Assembly: GCF_021234875.1 (NCBI RefSeq)
Contig: NZ_JAJQVM010000019.1
Location: forward strand, 45,762-109,761
Direction: 5' to 3'
Length of the DNA: 64,000 nucleotides
DNA from: Marinibactrum halimedae
GTDB taxonomy: Bacteria > Pseudomonadota > Gammaproteobacteria > Pseudomonadales > Cellvibrionaceae
Below are positions 11,726-21,107 of the stretch, piece by piece (the stretch's first letter is position 1; every line of letters begins with the position of its first letter). The position numbers and the translations under genes are program-made. Under the pieces are notes generated by a model. The model had not been told where the DNA came from. It saw only the letters and a program-made list of their open reading frames with translations, and ran no database searches.

Positions 11726-14506
11726 ATGGCTCCTAAGCCCTTAATTCCTATAGAAAAAATGCCAAAGAAACGTTCTGTATTTGCTTTATTTTTCTGGTTT
11801 AGCCTTGCTGGCATAGGCGCCATCTCGGCTTCTCTTTCAGGTATGTATCTTTACCTTAGTCCGAAATTACCGGAGGTAGAAACTCTCCGAGAAACCAAAT
11901 TTCAAATCCCGCTTAGAATCTATACAAAAGACGGTAAACTTATTGGTGAATTTGGAGAAAAACGCCGCAGCCCAATTACTTATGAGCAAATCCCAGAAAC
12001 ATTTGAGCACGCTATTCTCGCCGCTGAAGATGACAGATTCTACTCGCACAATGGGGTAGACATAAAAGGACTTATGCGAGCTGCTTCACAAATATTACAA
12101 ACTGGAGAGATACAAGGCGGCGGCAGTACAATTACTATGCAAGTCGCACGGAACTTTTTCTTAAATCGAAAACAAGTATTTACGCGAAAATTTAATGAAA
12201 TTTTATTATCGCTTCAAATTGAGAAGGAGTTAACAAAAGAAGAAATTTTAACACTTTATATCAATAAAATTTACCTCGGTAATCGCGCCTATGGTTTCCA
12301 AGCGGCCGCGCAAATTTATTATGGAAAAGATATTGGGGAATTATCTCTGGCGCAGTATGCGATGATTGCCGGACTGCCAAAAGCGCCCTCAGCCTTTAAC
12401 CCTGTCGTTAATCCATCACGAGCCCTGATTCGACGCAATTGGATTTTAGGCCGTATGCTTGAACTCGGATACATTGATAACGAGCGTTACGAATCTGCCA
12501 TTTCCGAACCTGTCGTTGCCAAAAATCATGGCACCACCCTAGACCTTTACGCCCCTTACATCGCCGAAATGGCACGAAAAGAAATGTTGGATCGTTTTGG
12601 ACTGGATGCCTATACCGATGGCTATGAAGTGTATTTAACGATTGATTCGACACTGCAAATGAGCGCGCAAAAAGCCATAGTGAATGGCCTTAACAATTAC
12701 GACCAACGCCATGGATACCGTGGACCTGAAGCGTCTTTACCCACAAAATCCACCGCCCCTTGGTCGCAAGTTAACGACCCCACGTTACTGCCAGAATCCT
12801 ACAAATTTAGCCAGCAAAATGCAGAGGTCGCCCTCACTGACGAGCCCCTAGCAAACGATGAAACTGCCTCAGAATTAGAAACCATAAAAAATGATTTCAA
12901 ACTGGATCTGACAACAGGAATAAGCAGCATTTTTGATCGATCACTTTGGCTCGAACGATTAAAAGATATTCCAATCTTTGCAGATCAGCAGCCCGCTGCT
13001 GTTGTTTCCGTTCACAACAACGGCATTACGGTGCTATTAAAAAATGATGAGATTATCGCCATTGCTCGGGAAAATGGATTAAACAAAGTGAGGCGTTTTG
13101 TTTCAGAAAATTATGCCGCAGAACCTTATAAAACCCTTGAAGAGTTTCTTAAACCCGGCGATGTTGTGCGTGTTTATGAAAAACAAGGACAATGGTTTTT
13201 CTCTCAAATACCCAGCGCGCAAGGTGCCCTAGTCGCCCTAGATCCAAACAACGGCGCGATTCGAGCCCTGGTGGGTGGGTATGATTTTAACCAAAGCCAT
13301 TTTAACCGAGTGACACAAGCAACTCGCCAACCCGGCTCCAATTTCAAACCCTTTGTTTACACCGCTGCGTTAGAAAACGGATTTACACCTGCATCCATAG
13401 TGAATGATGCTCCTATCGTGTTTGACGATACCAGCCTGGAAAATACCTGGAGACCTGAAAATTCCAGCGGTAAATTCTATGGCCCAACGCGACTTCGCAC
13501 CGCTTTGTATAACTCACGAAATTTAGTCTCCATTCGTGTTTTACGAAGCATTGGTATTGATACCGCCATTAACGCTATGGATCGATTTGGCTTTGACAAA
13601 AACGAATTACCTCGTGACTTGTCACTGGCACTGGGCAGCCATGCGTTAACGCCCATACAGGTTGCTACAGGCTATGCCTCTTTTGCCAACGGTGGCTTTA
13701 AGGTTTCGCCCTTCTTAATTGAGCGCATTACCAACGCCGAAAGCGAGATCACTTTTGAAGCCTTGCCAGAAACCGCCTGTAATGAAAAATGCCAGCAGGA
13801 TAGCCGCTTACAAACCCTCACTTCTTTAGCAGAAGCCGAGTTAGAAGCTGAACTTAAAGCGTTAGAGAGCAGTGATGACATCAGCCCAGAAGCGTTATTG
13901 AATAACCTCAACGCCAGTGATACCGCCTCTGAGAATCAAAATGATATCGACGAGAATACAACCGACACGGACGAATCAATCGCCATCGTTGAGGCCCAGC
14001 CGACCTTCTTGCCCCGAGCTGAACGCGTCATGAGCCCCCAGGTCAATTACCTAATCAACTCCATGCTCAGAGATGTCATCAAACGAGGCACTGGCAGAAA
14101 GGCGCTAAGCCTGAAACGAAGTGACCTAGCTGGCAAAACGGGCACCACTAACGGACCAACCGACGCTTGGTTCTCAGGTTATAACTCTAAAATTGTTGCC
14201 ACCACCTGGGTCGGTTTTGATCAGAATCAGTTGTTGGGCCTAAGGGAGTTTGGTGGCTCTGCAGCTCTGCCTATCTGGATAGAGTTTATGCAAACCGCTC
14301 TTAAGGGGGTTCCAGAAGACAACCTGCTGCAACCGGATGGTATTGTGTCAGTAAAGATTGACCCAGAAACCGGATTACGCGCCCGCCCCGGTGATCCAGA
14401 TGCCATATTTGAAATGTTCAGAGAAGAAAACACACCAGAATTAGTAGACGATACACAAAATGGCGATGAAGACATTCCGAGTCATATTGCCGAAGAATTG
14501 TTTTAA
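11726..14506 (+). CDS. mrcA: Penicillin-binding protein 1A (bifunctional transglycosylase/transpeptidase)
   Basis: Class A PBP that polymerises and crosslinks peptidoglycan; anchored in the inner membrane with its domains in the periplasm. A membrane helix at about 20–42 precedes the GT51 domain, which has the catalytic EDDRFYSHNGVD and GGSTITMQVARNFFL. The transpeptidase motifs are SNFK at 538–541, SRN at 597–599 and KTGT at 804–807. An OB-like insertion separates the two catalytic domains, as usual for PBP1A. An acidic low-complexity stretch at about 715–765 (TASENQNDIDENTTDTDES) is extra. ATG at 11759 gives a shorter cytoplasmic tail and is an equally possible start; neither has a good ribosome site. 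Divergent from pilM, as in Pseudomonas. Confidence 0.95.
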   Translation: MAPKPLIPIEKMPKKRSVFALFFWFSLAGIGAISASLSGMYLYLSPKLPEVETLRETKFQIPLRIYTKDGKLIGEFGEKRRSPITYEQIPETFEHAILAAEDDRFYSHNGVDIKGLMRAASQILQTGEIQGGGSTITMQVARNFFLNRKQVFTRKFNEILLSLQIEKELTKEEILTLYINKIYLGNRAYGFQAAAQIYYGKDIGELSLAQYAMIAGLPKAPSAFNPVVNPSRALIRRNWILGRMLELGYIDNERYESAISEPVVAKNHGTTLDLYAPYIAEMARKEMLDRFGLDAYTDGYEVYLTIDSTLQMSAQKAIVNGLNNYDQRHGYRGPEASLPTKSTAPWSQVNDPTLLPESYKFSQQNAEVALTDEPLANDETASELETIKNDFKLDLTTGISSIFDRSLWLERLKDIPIFADQQPAAVVSVHNNGITVLLKNDEIIAIARENGLNKVRRFVSENYAAEPYKTLEEFLKPGDVVRVYEKQGQWFFSQIPSAQGALVALDPNNGAIRALVGGYDFNQSHFNRVTQATRQPGSNFKPFVYTAALENGFTPASIVNDAPIVFDDTSLENTWRPENSSGKFYGPTRLRTALYNSRNLVSIRVLRSIGIDTAINAMDRFGFDKNELPRDLSLALGSHALTPIQVATGYASFANGGFKVSPFLIERITNAESEITFEALPETACNEKCQQDSRLQTLTSLAEAELEAELKALESSDDISPEALLNNLNASDTASENQNDIDENTTDTDESIAIVEAQPTFLPRAERVMSPQVNYLINSMLRDVIKRGTGRKALSLKRSDLAGKTGTTNGPTDAWFSGYNSKIVATTWVGFDQNQLLGLREFGGSAALPIWIEFMQTALKGVPEDNLLQPDGIVSVKIDPETGLRARPGDPDAIFEMFREENTPELVDDTQNGDEDIPSHIAEELF

Positions 14507-14617
14507 CAGTGTCATTTCTGTTGTTCGCAAAGAACAAGCAATAAAGGGAGTAAATAGCCCCTATCGCTGTTTGATATCGCCGCTTTTGAGTTCCCTCACG
14601 AAAGCGGCAGACACCTA
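14507..14617. other. Convergent mrcA/maeB gap with two hairpins
   Basis: Contains TTGTTC/GAACAA around GCAAA (14521–14537) and an 8-bp stem GCCGCTTT/AAAGCGGC with a 14-base loop (14579–14608). Neither is followed by a T run on either strand, so they are not classical intrinsic terminators. Confidence 0.4.
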
Positions 14618-15880
14618 TTAACCCTCGAAATGCTCTGGCTCGTAATGCTCCGGATAGGGCAAAGAAGCCACACCTGTTTTGATCGCCGCTTTTGCTACCG
14701 CTTGGGCAACGACACTCATGAGCCGCTCATCCGTAGGTTTCGGAATAATATAATCACGACCAAATGCCAATGGCTCGCCACCGTAAGCTTGGCGAACCGC
14801 CTCGGTAACCGGCAACTTAGCCAACCCTCGAATGGCCTCTACCGCAGCCAATTTCATTTCTTCGTTGATGACTTTCGAGCGCACATCCAGTGCCCCTCGA
14901 AAAATAAAGGGAAAACACAACACATTATTCACCTGATTCGGAAAATCCGAGCGACCAGTGGCCATAATCAAATCGCCTCTCGTTTCGCGAGCAACCACCG
15001 GAGAGATTTCAGGGTCTGGATTGGAACAGGCAAATACCACCGGGTTCGGCGCCATTTTTTTCAGTTGTTCAGCAGAGAGCAAATTGGCACCAGATACCCC
15101 AAGAAAAACATCAGCCCCTTCGATGGCATCATCCAGAGTTCGAAAATCCGTCTCGTTTGCGAACGCGGCTTTATATTCATTCAAATCGGTGCGCCCGGAA
15201 TGGATGACACCGCGACTGTCTAGCATTGTTAAGTTTTCAAGATGAGCACCGGCGCTCAGCATCAACTTACAACAGGCGTTAGCCGCCGCACCCGCACCCA
15301 AGCAAACAATACGAACTGTATCGATGGATTTTCCTTGAACCTCTAAGGCATTCAACAAACCTGCGACCGTCACGATAGCAGTGCCATGTTGATCGTCATG
15401 GAATACCGGAACATTGCACTTTTCTATCAATGCCCTTTCAATCTCAAAACATTCCGGTGCTTTAATGTCTTCTAAATTGATGCCACCAAAGCTGTCTGCA
15501 ATCCGAGCAACCGTATCAATAAAAGCCTGTGGGCTTTCTGCGTTCACTTCAATATCGATGGAGTTGATCTGAGCAAAGCGCTTAAAAAGCAAACACTTAC
15601 CTTCCATTACCGGTTTACTGGCCAGCGCCCCCAGGTTACCCAACCCCAAAATGGCTGAACCATTGGTAATCACCGCAACGAGATTGCCTTTACCGGTATA
15701 GCGATAGGCGCTTTCCGGGTCTTCAGCAATGGCTCTTACCGGCTCAGCCACACCAGGGCTGTAGGCCAACGACAAATCATTTTGGGTTTCCGCAGCCTTG
15801 GTAATTTCAATACTGAGCTTACCTGGAGTCGGTTGTTCGTGATACGCCAGGGCGGCGTCTTTTATATCTTTATAACTCAT
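14618..15880 (-). CDS. maeB: NADP-type malic enzyme MaeB, short form
   Basis: Oxidatively decarboxylates malate to pyruvate, supplying NADPH and pyruvate for growth on C4 acids. The start at 15880 gives MSYKDIKDAALAYH, in line with family N-termini, and a 420-residue protein. Longer in-frame starts exist (ATG at 15916, TTG at 15949). Motifs: LAYSPGVAEPVRAI, the catalytic-lysine and metal region (GKCLLFKRFA, FEIERAL), HDDQHGTAIV and the dinucleotide fold VCLGAGAAANA. The C-terminal phosphotransacetylase domain of the enterobacterial MaeB is absent, as in Pseudomonas. It is convergent with mrcA. Confidence 0.92.
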   Translation of the reverse strand: MSYKDIKDAALAYHEQPTPGKLSIEITKAAETQNDLSLAYSPGVAEPVRAIAEDPESAYRYTGKGNLVAVITNGSAILGLGNLGALASKPVMEGKCLLFKRFAQINSIDIEVNAESPQAFIDTVARIADSFGGINLEDIKAPECFEIERALIEKCNVPVFHDDQHGTAIVTVAGLLNALEVQGKSIDTVRIVCLGAGAAANACCKLMLSAGAHLENLTMLDSRGVIHSGRTDLNEYKAAFANETDFRTLDDAIEGADVFLGVSGANLLSAEQLKKMAPNPVVFACSNPDPEISPVVARETRGDLIMATGRSDFPNQVNNVLCFPFIFRGALDVRSKVINEEMKLAAVEAIRGLAKLPVTEAVRQAYGGEPLAFGRDYIIPKPTDERLMSVVAQAVAKAAIKTGVASLPYPEHYEPEHFEG

Positions 15881-16171
15881 TTTTATGCGTTCCGTGATGC
15901 TTGGGTACTGAGACATGGCACTGTTTTCCAGCGCTCTTTTAGTGTCCAATCAGCCTTGAGGCCGACCGATTTCTTTTGCTCTTTATGATCACTTTATTTA
16001 TAGCTGGATCATCCAACAGAGGGATTAGAAAAATCTGATTATTGGTGTGTAATATTTCATGAAATGCTTTGGGTGCGCCCTAAACATAGACCAATAACCC
16101 AAAGTTAGACCGGTAGGATGACGGATGTAAACAATCTTAAAAAACGAGCATTCATTCCCTTTCGAGAAATC

Positions 16172-16205
16172 AAAAAAAAGCGCCGTATTGCGACGGCGCT
16201 TTTTT
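16172..16205 (-). terminator. Intrinsic terminator of rpmE
   Basis: GCGCCGT and ACGGCGC arms with a six-base loop, A tract on one side and T tract on the other, 28 bp past the rpmE stop. It appears able to act in both directions. Confidence 0.85.
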
Positions 16206-16232
16206 GAGGTCTGTTTTGTAATCTGTTTTCGA

Positions 16233-16445
16233 TTACTTTTTGATGCGACTTCCGAAACGCTTAGTGAAGCGATCAATTCGGCCACCAGTATCAACCACTT
16301 TCTGCTTACCTGTATAGAAAGGGTGACAAGCTGAACACACATCAAGGTGAATGTCTTTGCCCAAGGTAGATTTGGTGACAATCACGTTTCCGCAACTGCA
16401 AGTTGCTTTGATCTCGGTATAATTAGGATGAATATCTGCTTTCAT
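16233..16445 (-). CDS. rpmE: Ribosomal protein bL31, zinc-binding form
   Basis: Component of the 50S subunit that bridges to the 30S head. The 70-residue reading starts [12 protein letters not shown] at 16445; a much longer frame runs upstream but is not supported. CSCG (Cys16, Cys18) and CSACH (Cys37, Cys40) are the zinc ligands of the primary form, as opposed to the cysteine-less form used under zinc starvation. It is divergent from priA with about 210 bp between starts and has its own terminator. Confidence 0.95.
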   Translation of the reverse strand: MKADIHPNYTEIKATCSCGNVIVTKSTLGKDIHLDVCSACHPFYTGKQKVVDTGGRIDRFTKRFGSRIKK

Positions 16446-16654
16446 AAATGAACTCACACGATTTAGTGCCGCCACCTGATCTTGAGTCAGGCACCGCACC
16501 ACGGTTAAGGTTAGCGGTAATTTTTTAAGGGGGCGTATGCTACCAGAAACCGCCCCTTTAGCAAGGATTAATGAGCAGAATACGGCCAGTTCAGAAAACA
16601 CTCTCAACACCGGCACTGCCACCCCATAAACCCAATAAGATAAGTAGCCTGTAG

Positions 16655-18883
16655 ATGTCAAAAACGGTGGAAAACACCATTGTCAACGTCGCGCTTGCTG
16701 TCCCCTTGCGACGAGTTTTCGATTATGAAGTCCCCAATGGGTATTCAACCCCCGAGGTAGGCACACGCATTAGCGTTCCTTTCGGAAAGGGTAACACCAC
16801 TCAGGTGGGTGTGGTTGTGGGTGCGAAAAACGAATCTGAGTGGGAGTCGATCAAAAAAATTGACAGTATTTTAGATACTTTCTCCACTTTAGATAACGCC
16901 ATCATGGCGCTATGCCGATGGGCGGCCAGCTATTATCAACATGCCCTAGGGGAAGTATTGCTCGGAGCCCTACCCACTCAACTACGCAAAGCATTACCGG
17001 CTCAACTTCCCGCGCTCGACTTTTGGGAAGCGACAGACGAGGCCTTCGGATTACCAGACAACGCCTTAAAACGTGCCCCCAAACAAGCCGAGGCGTTGCA
17101 AAACCTAAAGCGAGCCCCTTTACGTATTGGCACCGAAAAAGAGCACAATATTACGCTTACCAGCCTAAAAGCACTGGTACAAAAAGGGCTGGCAACACGC
17201 ATCAGCCATATGCCTGAACGCGTAGAGACAGTAGCTCAACCCGCCCCGTATGAATTAACCGATGAGCAGTCCATAGCCCTTTATTCCATTCAGCGGCAAC
17301 TGTCAGCAGACCAAACACAAGCCAACTCAAGCACTGTCACATTATTGGAAGGTGCCACAGGCAGCGGGAAAACCGAGATTTACCTACAGGCCATTGAAAC
17401 CGCCCTGAAGAACGATCAACAAGCATTGGTTTTGATTCCAGAGATCGGATTAAGCCCCCAAACACTCCATCGTTTTCAGTCTCGATTTACCGCAACCATC
17501 GTCAGTTTGCATTCTGGCCTGAATGATCGGCAACGGTCTGAGAACTGGTTACTGGCGAGTAAAGGCATTGCCGATATCGTCATCGGTACTCGATCCGCGA
17601 TTTTTACGCCTATGCCTCGCCTTGGGCTGATTGTGATCGATGAAGAACATGACCTGTCCTTTAAACAACAAGAGGGTTTCCGCTACAACGCCCGAGACTT
17701 AGCCATCGTGCGTGCGCAACAAGCCTCCATTCCGGTGGTTTTGGGCAGTGCAACCCCCTCCCTGGAAACACTCAACAACGCCATTCTTGGTCGATACCAA
17801 CATTTACGACTCAAAGCGCGACCAGGGAAAGCACATACCCCCCAAATTCAGATACTGGATATTCGCAATCAGACACTCACCGCAGGGCTCTGCGAACCCG
17901 CATTAAAAGAAATAGAACACACGCTGCAAGCAGGACACCAGGCGCTGGTTTTCCTTAATCGCCGAGGGTATGCCCCCACGTTGATGTGCCACAGTTGCGG
18001 ATGGGTGAGCCAATGCCCAAACTGCGACGCCCGCTTCACACTGCATCAAAGCCCTTCGCATTTACGCTGTCATCACTGCGATACCCAAAGACCCCTACCT
18101 CGCGCTTGTCCCGAATGTCAAAGTACAAAGTTAACCCACACTGGCAGTGGCACCGAAAAAGCCGAAGAGGTTCTGACGTCACTGTTTCCAGAACACCCGG
18201 TTCACCGTATTGATCGTGATAGCACCAGCCGGAAAGGCTCACTGGATGCACTGCTTGATCAAATTCACACCGGAGAGCCTTGCATTCTTGTGGGCACACA
18301 AATGCTGGCGAAGGGACACCACTTCCCAAATGTCACATTGGTAGTGGTTCTGGATGCCGACGGAGGGTTATTCAGTGGAGATTTTCGAGGCCCAGAGCGT
18401 ATGGGGCAAATGCTGCTGCAAGTAGCAGGGCGGGCTGGGCGCGAACAATACCCCGGAAAAGTTCTGATTCAATCCCATCACAGCGATCACCCTCTGCTGC
18501 ACCAATTGTTGTTTCAAGGTTACCCGGCATTTGCCCAAACCTTGCTGAATGACCGACGACTCACAGGCATGCCTCCCTATGAATATTTAGCCATTCTCCG
18601 TGCCGAATGCACTTACCCCGATATTGCTGAACAATGGCTCGACCAAGCACGGCGCTCTGCGCAAGCACTCATGCCGCCCTCAAACCAGTTACAGTACCTT
18701 GGCCCCATTCCTGCCATGATGGAGAGGGTTAAAGGCCGATACCGATTATTAATACAAATCAAAGCGACACAACGAAAGGTGCTTCAACAGCTCCTCTCAG
18801 CCCTTATTCCAGAGTTGGAAAAGCATTCCCGACACAAGTCTTTACGGTGGTCAATTGATGTAGATCCATTAGAGATTCCTTGA
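16655..18883 (+). CDS. priA: Primosomal replication helicase PriA
   Basis: 3'-to-5' DNA helicase that recognises stalled forks and reloads the replisome. The 742-residue chain has the N-terminal DNA-binding part ([16 protein letters not shown]), Walker A GATGSGKT at 233–240, the DEEH box ([13 protein letters not shown], near 326–338), and [10 protein letters not shown]. Eight cysteines between about 445 and 500 form the two zinc sites (CHSCGW, CPNCD, CHHCD, CPECQS). The C-terminal helicase motif VAGRAGR follows. Length and order are normal. In Pseudomonas argS follows it; here a peroxiredoxin gene does. Confidence 0.96.
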   Translation: MSKTVENTIVNVALAVPLRRVFDYEVPNGYSTPEVGTRISVPFGKGNTTQVGVVVGAKNESEWESIKKIDSILDTFSTLDNAIMALCRWAASYYQHALGEVLLGALPTQLRKALPAQLPALDFWEATDEAFGLPDNALKRAPKQAEALQNLKRAPLRIGTEKEHNITLTSLKALVQKGLATRISHMPERVETVAQPAPYELTDEQSIALYSIQRQLSADQTQANSSTVTLLEGATGSGKTEIYLQAIETALKNDQQALVLIPEIGLSPQTLHRFQSRFTATIVSLHSGLNDRQRSENWLLASKGIADIVIGTRSAIFTPMPRLGLIVIDEEHDLSFKQQEGFRYNARDLAIVRAQQASIPVVLGSATPSLETLNNAILGRYQHLRLKARPGKAHTPQIQILDIRNQTLTAGLCEPALKEIEHTLQAGHQALVFLNRRGYAPTLMCHSCGWVSQCPNCDARFTLHQSPSHLRCHHCDTQRPLPRACPECQSTKLTHTGSGTEKAEEVLTSLFPEHPVHRIDRDSTSRKGSLDALLDQIHTGEPCILVGTQMLAKGHHFPNVTLVVVLDADGGLFSGDFRGPERMGQMLLQVAGRAGREQYPGKVLIQSHHSDHPLLHQLLFQGYPAFAQTLLNDRRLTGMPPYEYLAILRAECTYPDIAEQWLDQARRSAQALMPPSNQLQYLGPIPAMMERVKGRYRLLIQIKATQRKVLQQLLSALIPELEKHSRHKSLRWSIDVDPLEIP

Positions 18884-19092
18884 ACACATAGAGATCCCTT
18901 GAATACAAAAAATATAAAAATACTATCAAATCAATACAAATGATTAATTCTTTAAATATATTATTTTGACCTATAGTTCATCACATAAGTTTTTTACAAC
19001 CGTTCTTTACAGCTCGTAAGTACGGAACACTGCAATACGCGATTTGCCTGAGACCCTATTTTCTTTCACTTTTTATCCTGGAGCACAAGGCC
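18884..19092 (+). promoter_or_regulatory. AT-rich upstream region of the peroxiredoxin gene, possible OxyR half-site
   Basis: 209 bp without a gene, rich in A and T. At 18960–18974 the bases fit the OxyR half-site pattern ATAGnTnnnAnCTAT at 8 of 10 fixed positions. The expected second half-site 7 bp further is poor. Peroxiredoxin–glutaredoxin genes are OxyR-controlled in some bacteria, so this is plausible but unproven. GGAG at 19080–19083 is the ribosome site of the next gene. Confidence 0.3.
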
Positions 19093-19830
19093 ATGTTAGA
19101 CAACCGCGAAGGTCAACGCGTCCCTGAAGTCACATTTAAATCTCGAGAGGGAAACCAGTGGAAAGACATTACCACTAGCCAATTATTCAACGGAAAGACC
19201 GTCATCGTATTTGCACTGCCAGGCGCATTCACGCCCACCTGCTCCTCCACGCATCTACCACGCTATAACGAACTCGCTGCCGTTTTTCGTGACAATGGCG
19301 TAGACGACATTGTATGCCTCTCGGTCAACGACGCTTTTGTCATGCAAAGTTGGCAGGAAGACCAAAAAGCCGAAAATATTACGTTTATCCCAGACGGAAA
19401 TGGCGATTTCAGTGAAGGAATGGGTATGCTGGTCGACAAAGAAGCCATTGGCTTTGGCAAGCGTAGCTGGCGCTATTCCATGCTAGTGAAAGACGGCACC
19501 ATCGAGAAGATGTTTATCGAACCCGATGAGCCAGGCGACCCCTTCAACGTTTCTGACGCCGACACCATGCTCAATTACATCAACCCCAATGCCGAGCAAC
19601 CCAAGCGCGTTACGCTGTTCAGCAAACCCGGCTGCCCGCACTGCCAGCGCGCCAAAGATGCCTTATCGAGCAAAGGTTTAAAGTACGAAGAAATTCTCCT
19701 TGGAACAAACGGAGTCAGCTTTTCAAGCTTAATGGCAGTCAGTGGCGCCGGTACGACACCTCAAGTCTTTATTGATGGGGAGATTATTGGGACAGCCGAT
19801 AACCTAGAAGCGTATTTAAGCAATCTGTAA
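19093..19830 (+). CDS. Peroxiredoxin–glutaredoxin fusion protein
   Basis: A Prx5-type peroxiredoxin (residues 1–165) joined to a glutaredoxin (about 170–245). It should reduce hydrogen and organic peroxides with glutathione as electron source, with no separate reductant protein needed. The peroxidatic cysteine is Cys50 in PGAFTPTCS; the glutaredoxin active site is CPHC at 181–184, followed by the glutathione-binding TTPQVFIDG. Length of 245 matches the known hybrid enzymes of Haemophilus and Vibrio. Good Shine–Dalgarno (GGAG, 9 bases from ATG). It stands alone between priA and ftsN where argS is usual, so it may be a later insertion. Confidence 0.94.
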   Translation: MLDNREGQRVPEVTFKSREGNQWKDITTSQLFNGKTVIVFALPGAFTPTCSSTHLPRYNELAAVFRDNGVDDIVCLSVNDAFVMQSWQEDQKAENITFIPDGNGDFSEGMGMLVDKEAIGFGKRSWRYSMLVKDGTIEKMFIEPDEPGDPFNVSDADTMLNYINPNAEQPKRVTLFSKPGCPHCQRAKDALSSKGLKYEEILLGTNGVSFSSLMAVSGAGTTPQVFIDGEIIGTADNLEAYLSNL

Positions 19831-19886
19831 AAGCCTCAGCGCTCAATCGCGAAACCCGATATCCAAGACCGCCATAATCCAACAAT

Positions 19887-19945
19887 CGAGAGCCTTTGAT
19901 GTACCGAGAGCCTCTGATATTTTGAAAGGCTCTCGTTTTGCTTTC
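19887..19945 (+). terminator. Terminator with duplicated left arm after the peroxiredoxin gene
   Basis: The right arm AAAGGCTCTCG (19925–19935), followed by TTTTGCTTTC, can pair perfectly with CGAGAGCCTTT at 19887–19897, or through nine bases with CGAGAGCCT at 19905–19913. The left arm thus occurs twice 18 bp apart, giving two alternative hairpins with one T run. Confidence 0.55.
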
Positions 19946-20094
19946 TCGGTTCACCTGATAGGTCAGACAAACTTAACGATTTGCATCAACATATCAGTTA
20001 GATTGCGTTACACTGTTTCGCGATGCAGCAAAAGCACTATCGGCACGTTAAACCGCCGAACTTTCTCACTCATTTGACCGAAAACACCACATAA

Positions 20095-20862
20095 ATGCCC
20101 CGAGACTTCGCTAAAAAGCCACGCGCCCGCAGCGGCGGTACCCGCAGTAACTCCACTCGTAAAAGCACTCGCTCTAATAGTCGAACGAACAACAGTCGAA
20201 CGAACAACAGCCGAAATAACAGCCGGAGCAATGCCAACCGACGCAGCTCAACCCATCGCAATAGCTCAGAGTCGCATGTACCGGGCTGGGTATGGCTATT
20301 CACAGGCTCTTTACTGGGTGCATTTGTGATGTTTTTGATTTATCTGCAAGGCTTAACGCCCGACTTGCCCAACCAGCAAGCGCCAACGCATACCCCCACC
20401 CCCAAAGTGGTTGAGAGCAAGCCAACCCCGAAACCCGAAACACCAACAAAGGCAACGACTCCCAAGGCAAAACAACCAGAGAGTAAACAAGCTGCTCAAA
20501 AAGACGAAGGGGTTCCAAAACCCCGTTTTGATTTTTACACCATCCTCAAGGAAAGTGAGGTGGCTGTTCCAACACCCAAACATTCAGGCAGCACCCCAAA
20601 AGAACCGGCAGGGCCAGAGCTTCAGTATTTATTGCAAGCCGGATCATTTCGCAGTGCCAATGACGCTGATCGTATGCGGGCCGAATTAATTCTGATGAAT
20701 CTAGAGGCCACCATCGAAACGGTTAAGGTAAGAAACTCTGAAACGTGGCATCGGGTGGTCGTAGGCCCCTTTGATAACCGATCCAAAATGGCCAAAGCAC
20801 GCAGTATTTTAGCGTCACAAAGCATCAGCCCATTGCTTTTACGACGCCCTAAAGAAGGTTAA
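20095..20862 (+). CDS. ftsN: FtsN-like cell division protein with SPOR domain
   Basis: Bitopic membrane protein expected to activate septal peptidoglycan synthesis. Residues 1–60 are a cytoplasmic, strongly basic Ser/Asn/Arg/Thr tract. A membrane helix runs about 65–85 (WVWLFTGSLLGAFVMFLIY). A Pro/Thr/Lys-rich periplasmic linker follows, then a SPOR domain from about 178 to 250 (YLLQAGSFRSANDADRMRAE, HRVVVGPFDNRSKMAKAR). Position just before hslV is that of ftsN in many gammaproteobacteria. The N-terminal tract is much more repetitive than usual for FtsN. Confidence 0.85.
   Translation: MPRDFAKKPRARSGGTRSNSTRKSTRSNSRTNNSRTNNSRNNSRSNANRRSSTHRNSSESHVPGWVWLFTGSLLGAFVMFLIYLQGLTPDLPNQQAPTHTPTPKVVESKPTPKPETPTKATTPKAKQPESKQAAQKDEGVPKPRFDFYTILKESEVAVPTPKHSGSTPKEPAGPELQYLLQAGSFRSANDADRMRAELILMNLEATIETVKVRNSETWHRVVVGPFDNRSKMAKARSILASQSISPLLLRRPKEG
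20181..20210 (+). repeat. 15-bp tandem repeat inside ftsN
   Basis: TCGAACGAACAACAG occurs twice in direct tandem and encodes repeated Ser-Arg-Thr-Asn-Asn in the cytoplasmic tail. The unit is a multiple of three, so copy-number change would keep the frame. Confidence 0.8.
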
Positions 20863-20870
20863 CCCCCACA

Positions 20871-20899
20871 GTTGAAATGCCTCTTCATTTGCCCCATCT
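20871..20899 (+). promoter_or_regulatory. Heat-shock (sigma-32) promoter of hslVU
   Basis: GTTGAAA at 20871–20877 and CCCCATCT at 20892–20899 with a 14-bp spacer. This fits the sigma-32 consensus (CTTGAAA, 11–16 bp, CCCCATnT) at all but the first base of the -35. It starts 8 bp after the ftsN stop. Transcription would begin near 20907, giving a leader of about 200 bases before hslV. Confidence 0.8.
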
Positions 20900-20922
20900 A
20901 AACGTCATATTTGTTTAACGGT

Positions 20923-20981
20923 GGTGTCGTATTGCCGATGGGGTTCAACTGCCCCTAACAATATCTTCCGAATGCGACACC
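20923..20981 (+). promoter_or_regulatory. Structured 5' leader of hslVU mRNA
   Basis: Nested complementary arms: GGTGTCG (20923–20929) with CGACACC (20975–20981), TATTG (20930–20934) with CAATA (20959–20963), and GGGG (20940–20943) with CCCC (20952–20955). They lie at the start of the predicted transcript. A stabilising hairpin in the hslVU leader is known from E. coli; this may be a counterpart. No T run follows, so it is not a terminator. Confidence 0.55.
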
Positions 20982-21107
20982 TAGAGCATTGCATCGAGAC
21001 CGTCAAAGCCTGTTGGCTTGACCAAGCTCTATTTTGAGCGTCACAGCACCTTTGGACGCCACTGCTAAGCTCTCAATCATCACCTTATTAAATCGATAGG
21101 ATTTTTT

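Noticed and set aside
14630..15245. Long plus-strand frames (up to 197 codons) opposite maeB
   Set aside because: Mirror frames of the malic enzyme gene; no family motif and no ribosome site.
16025..16381. 118-codon minus-strand frame running through the rpmE terminator
   Set aside because: It overlaps rpmE in another frame and contains the terminator hairpin; not a plausible gene.
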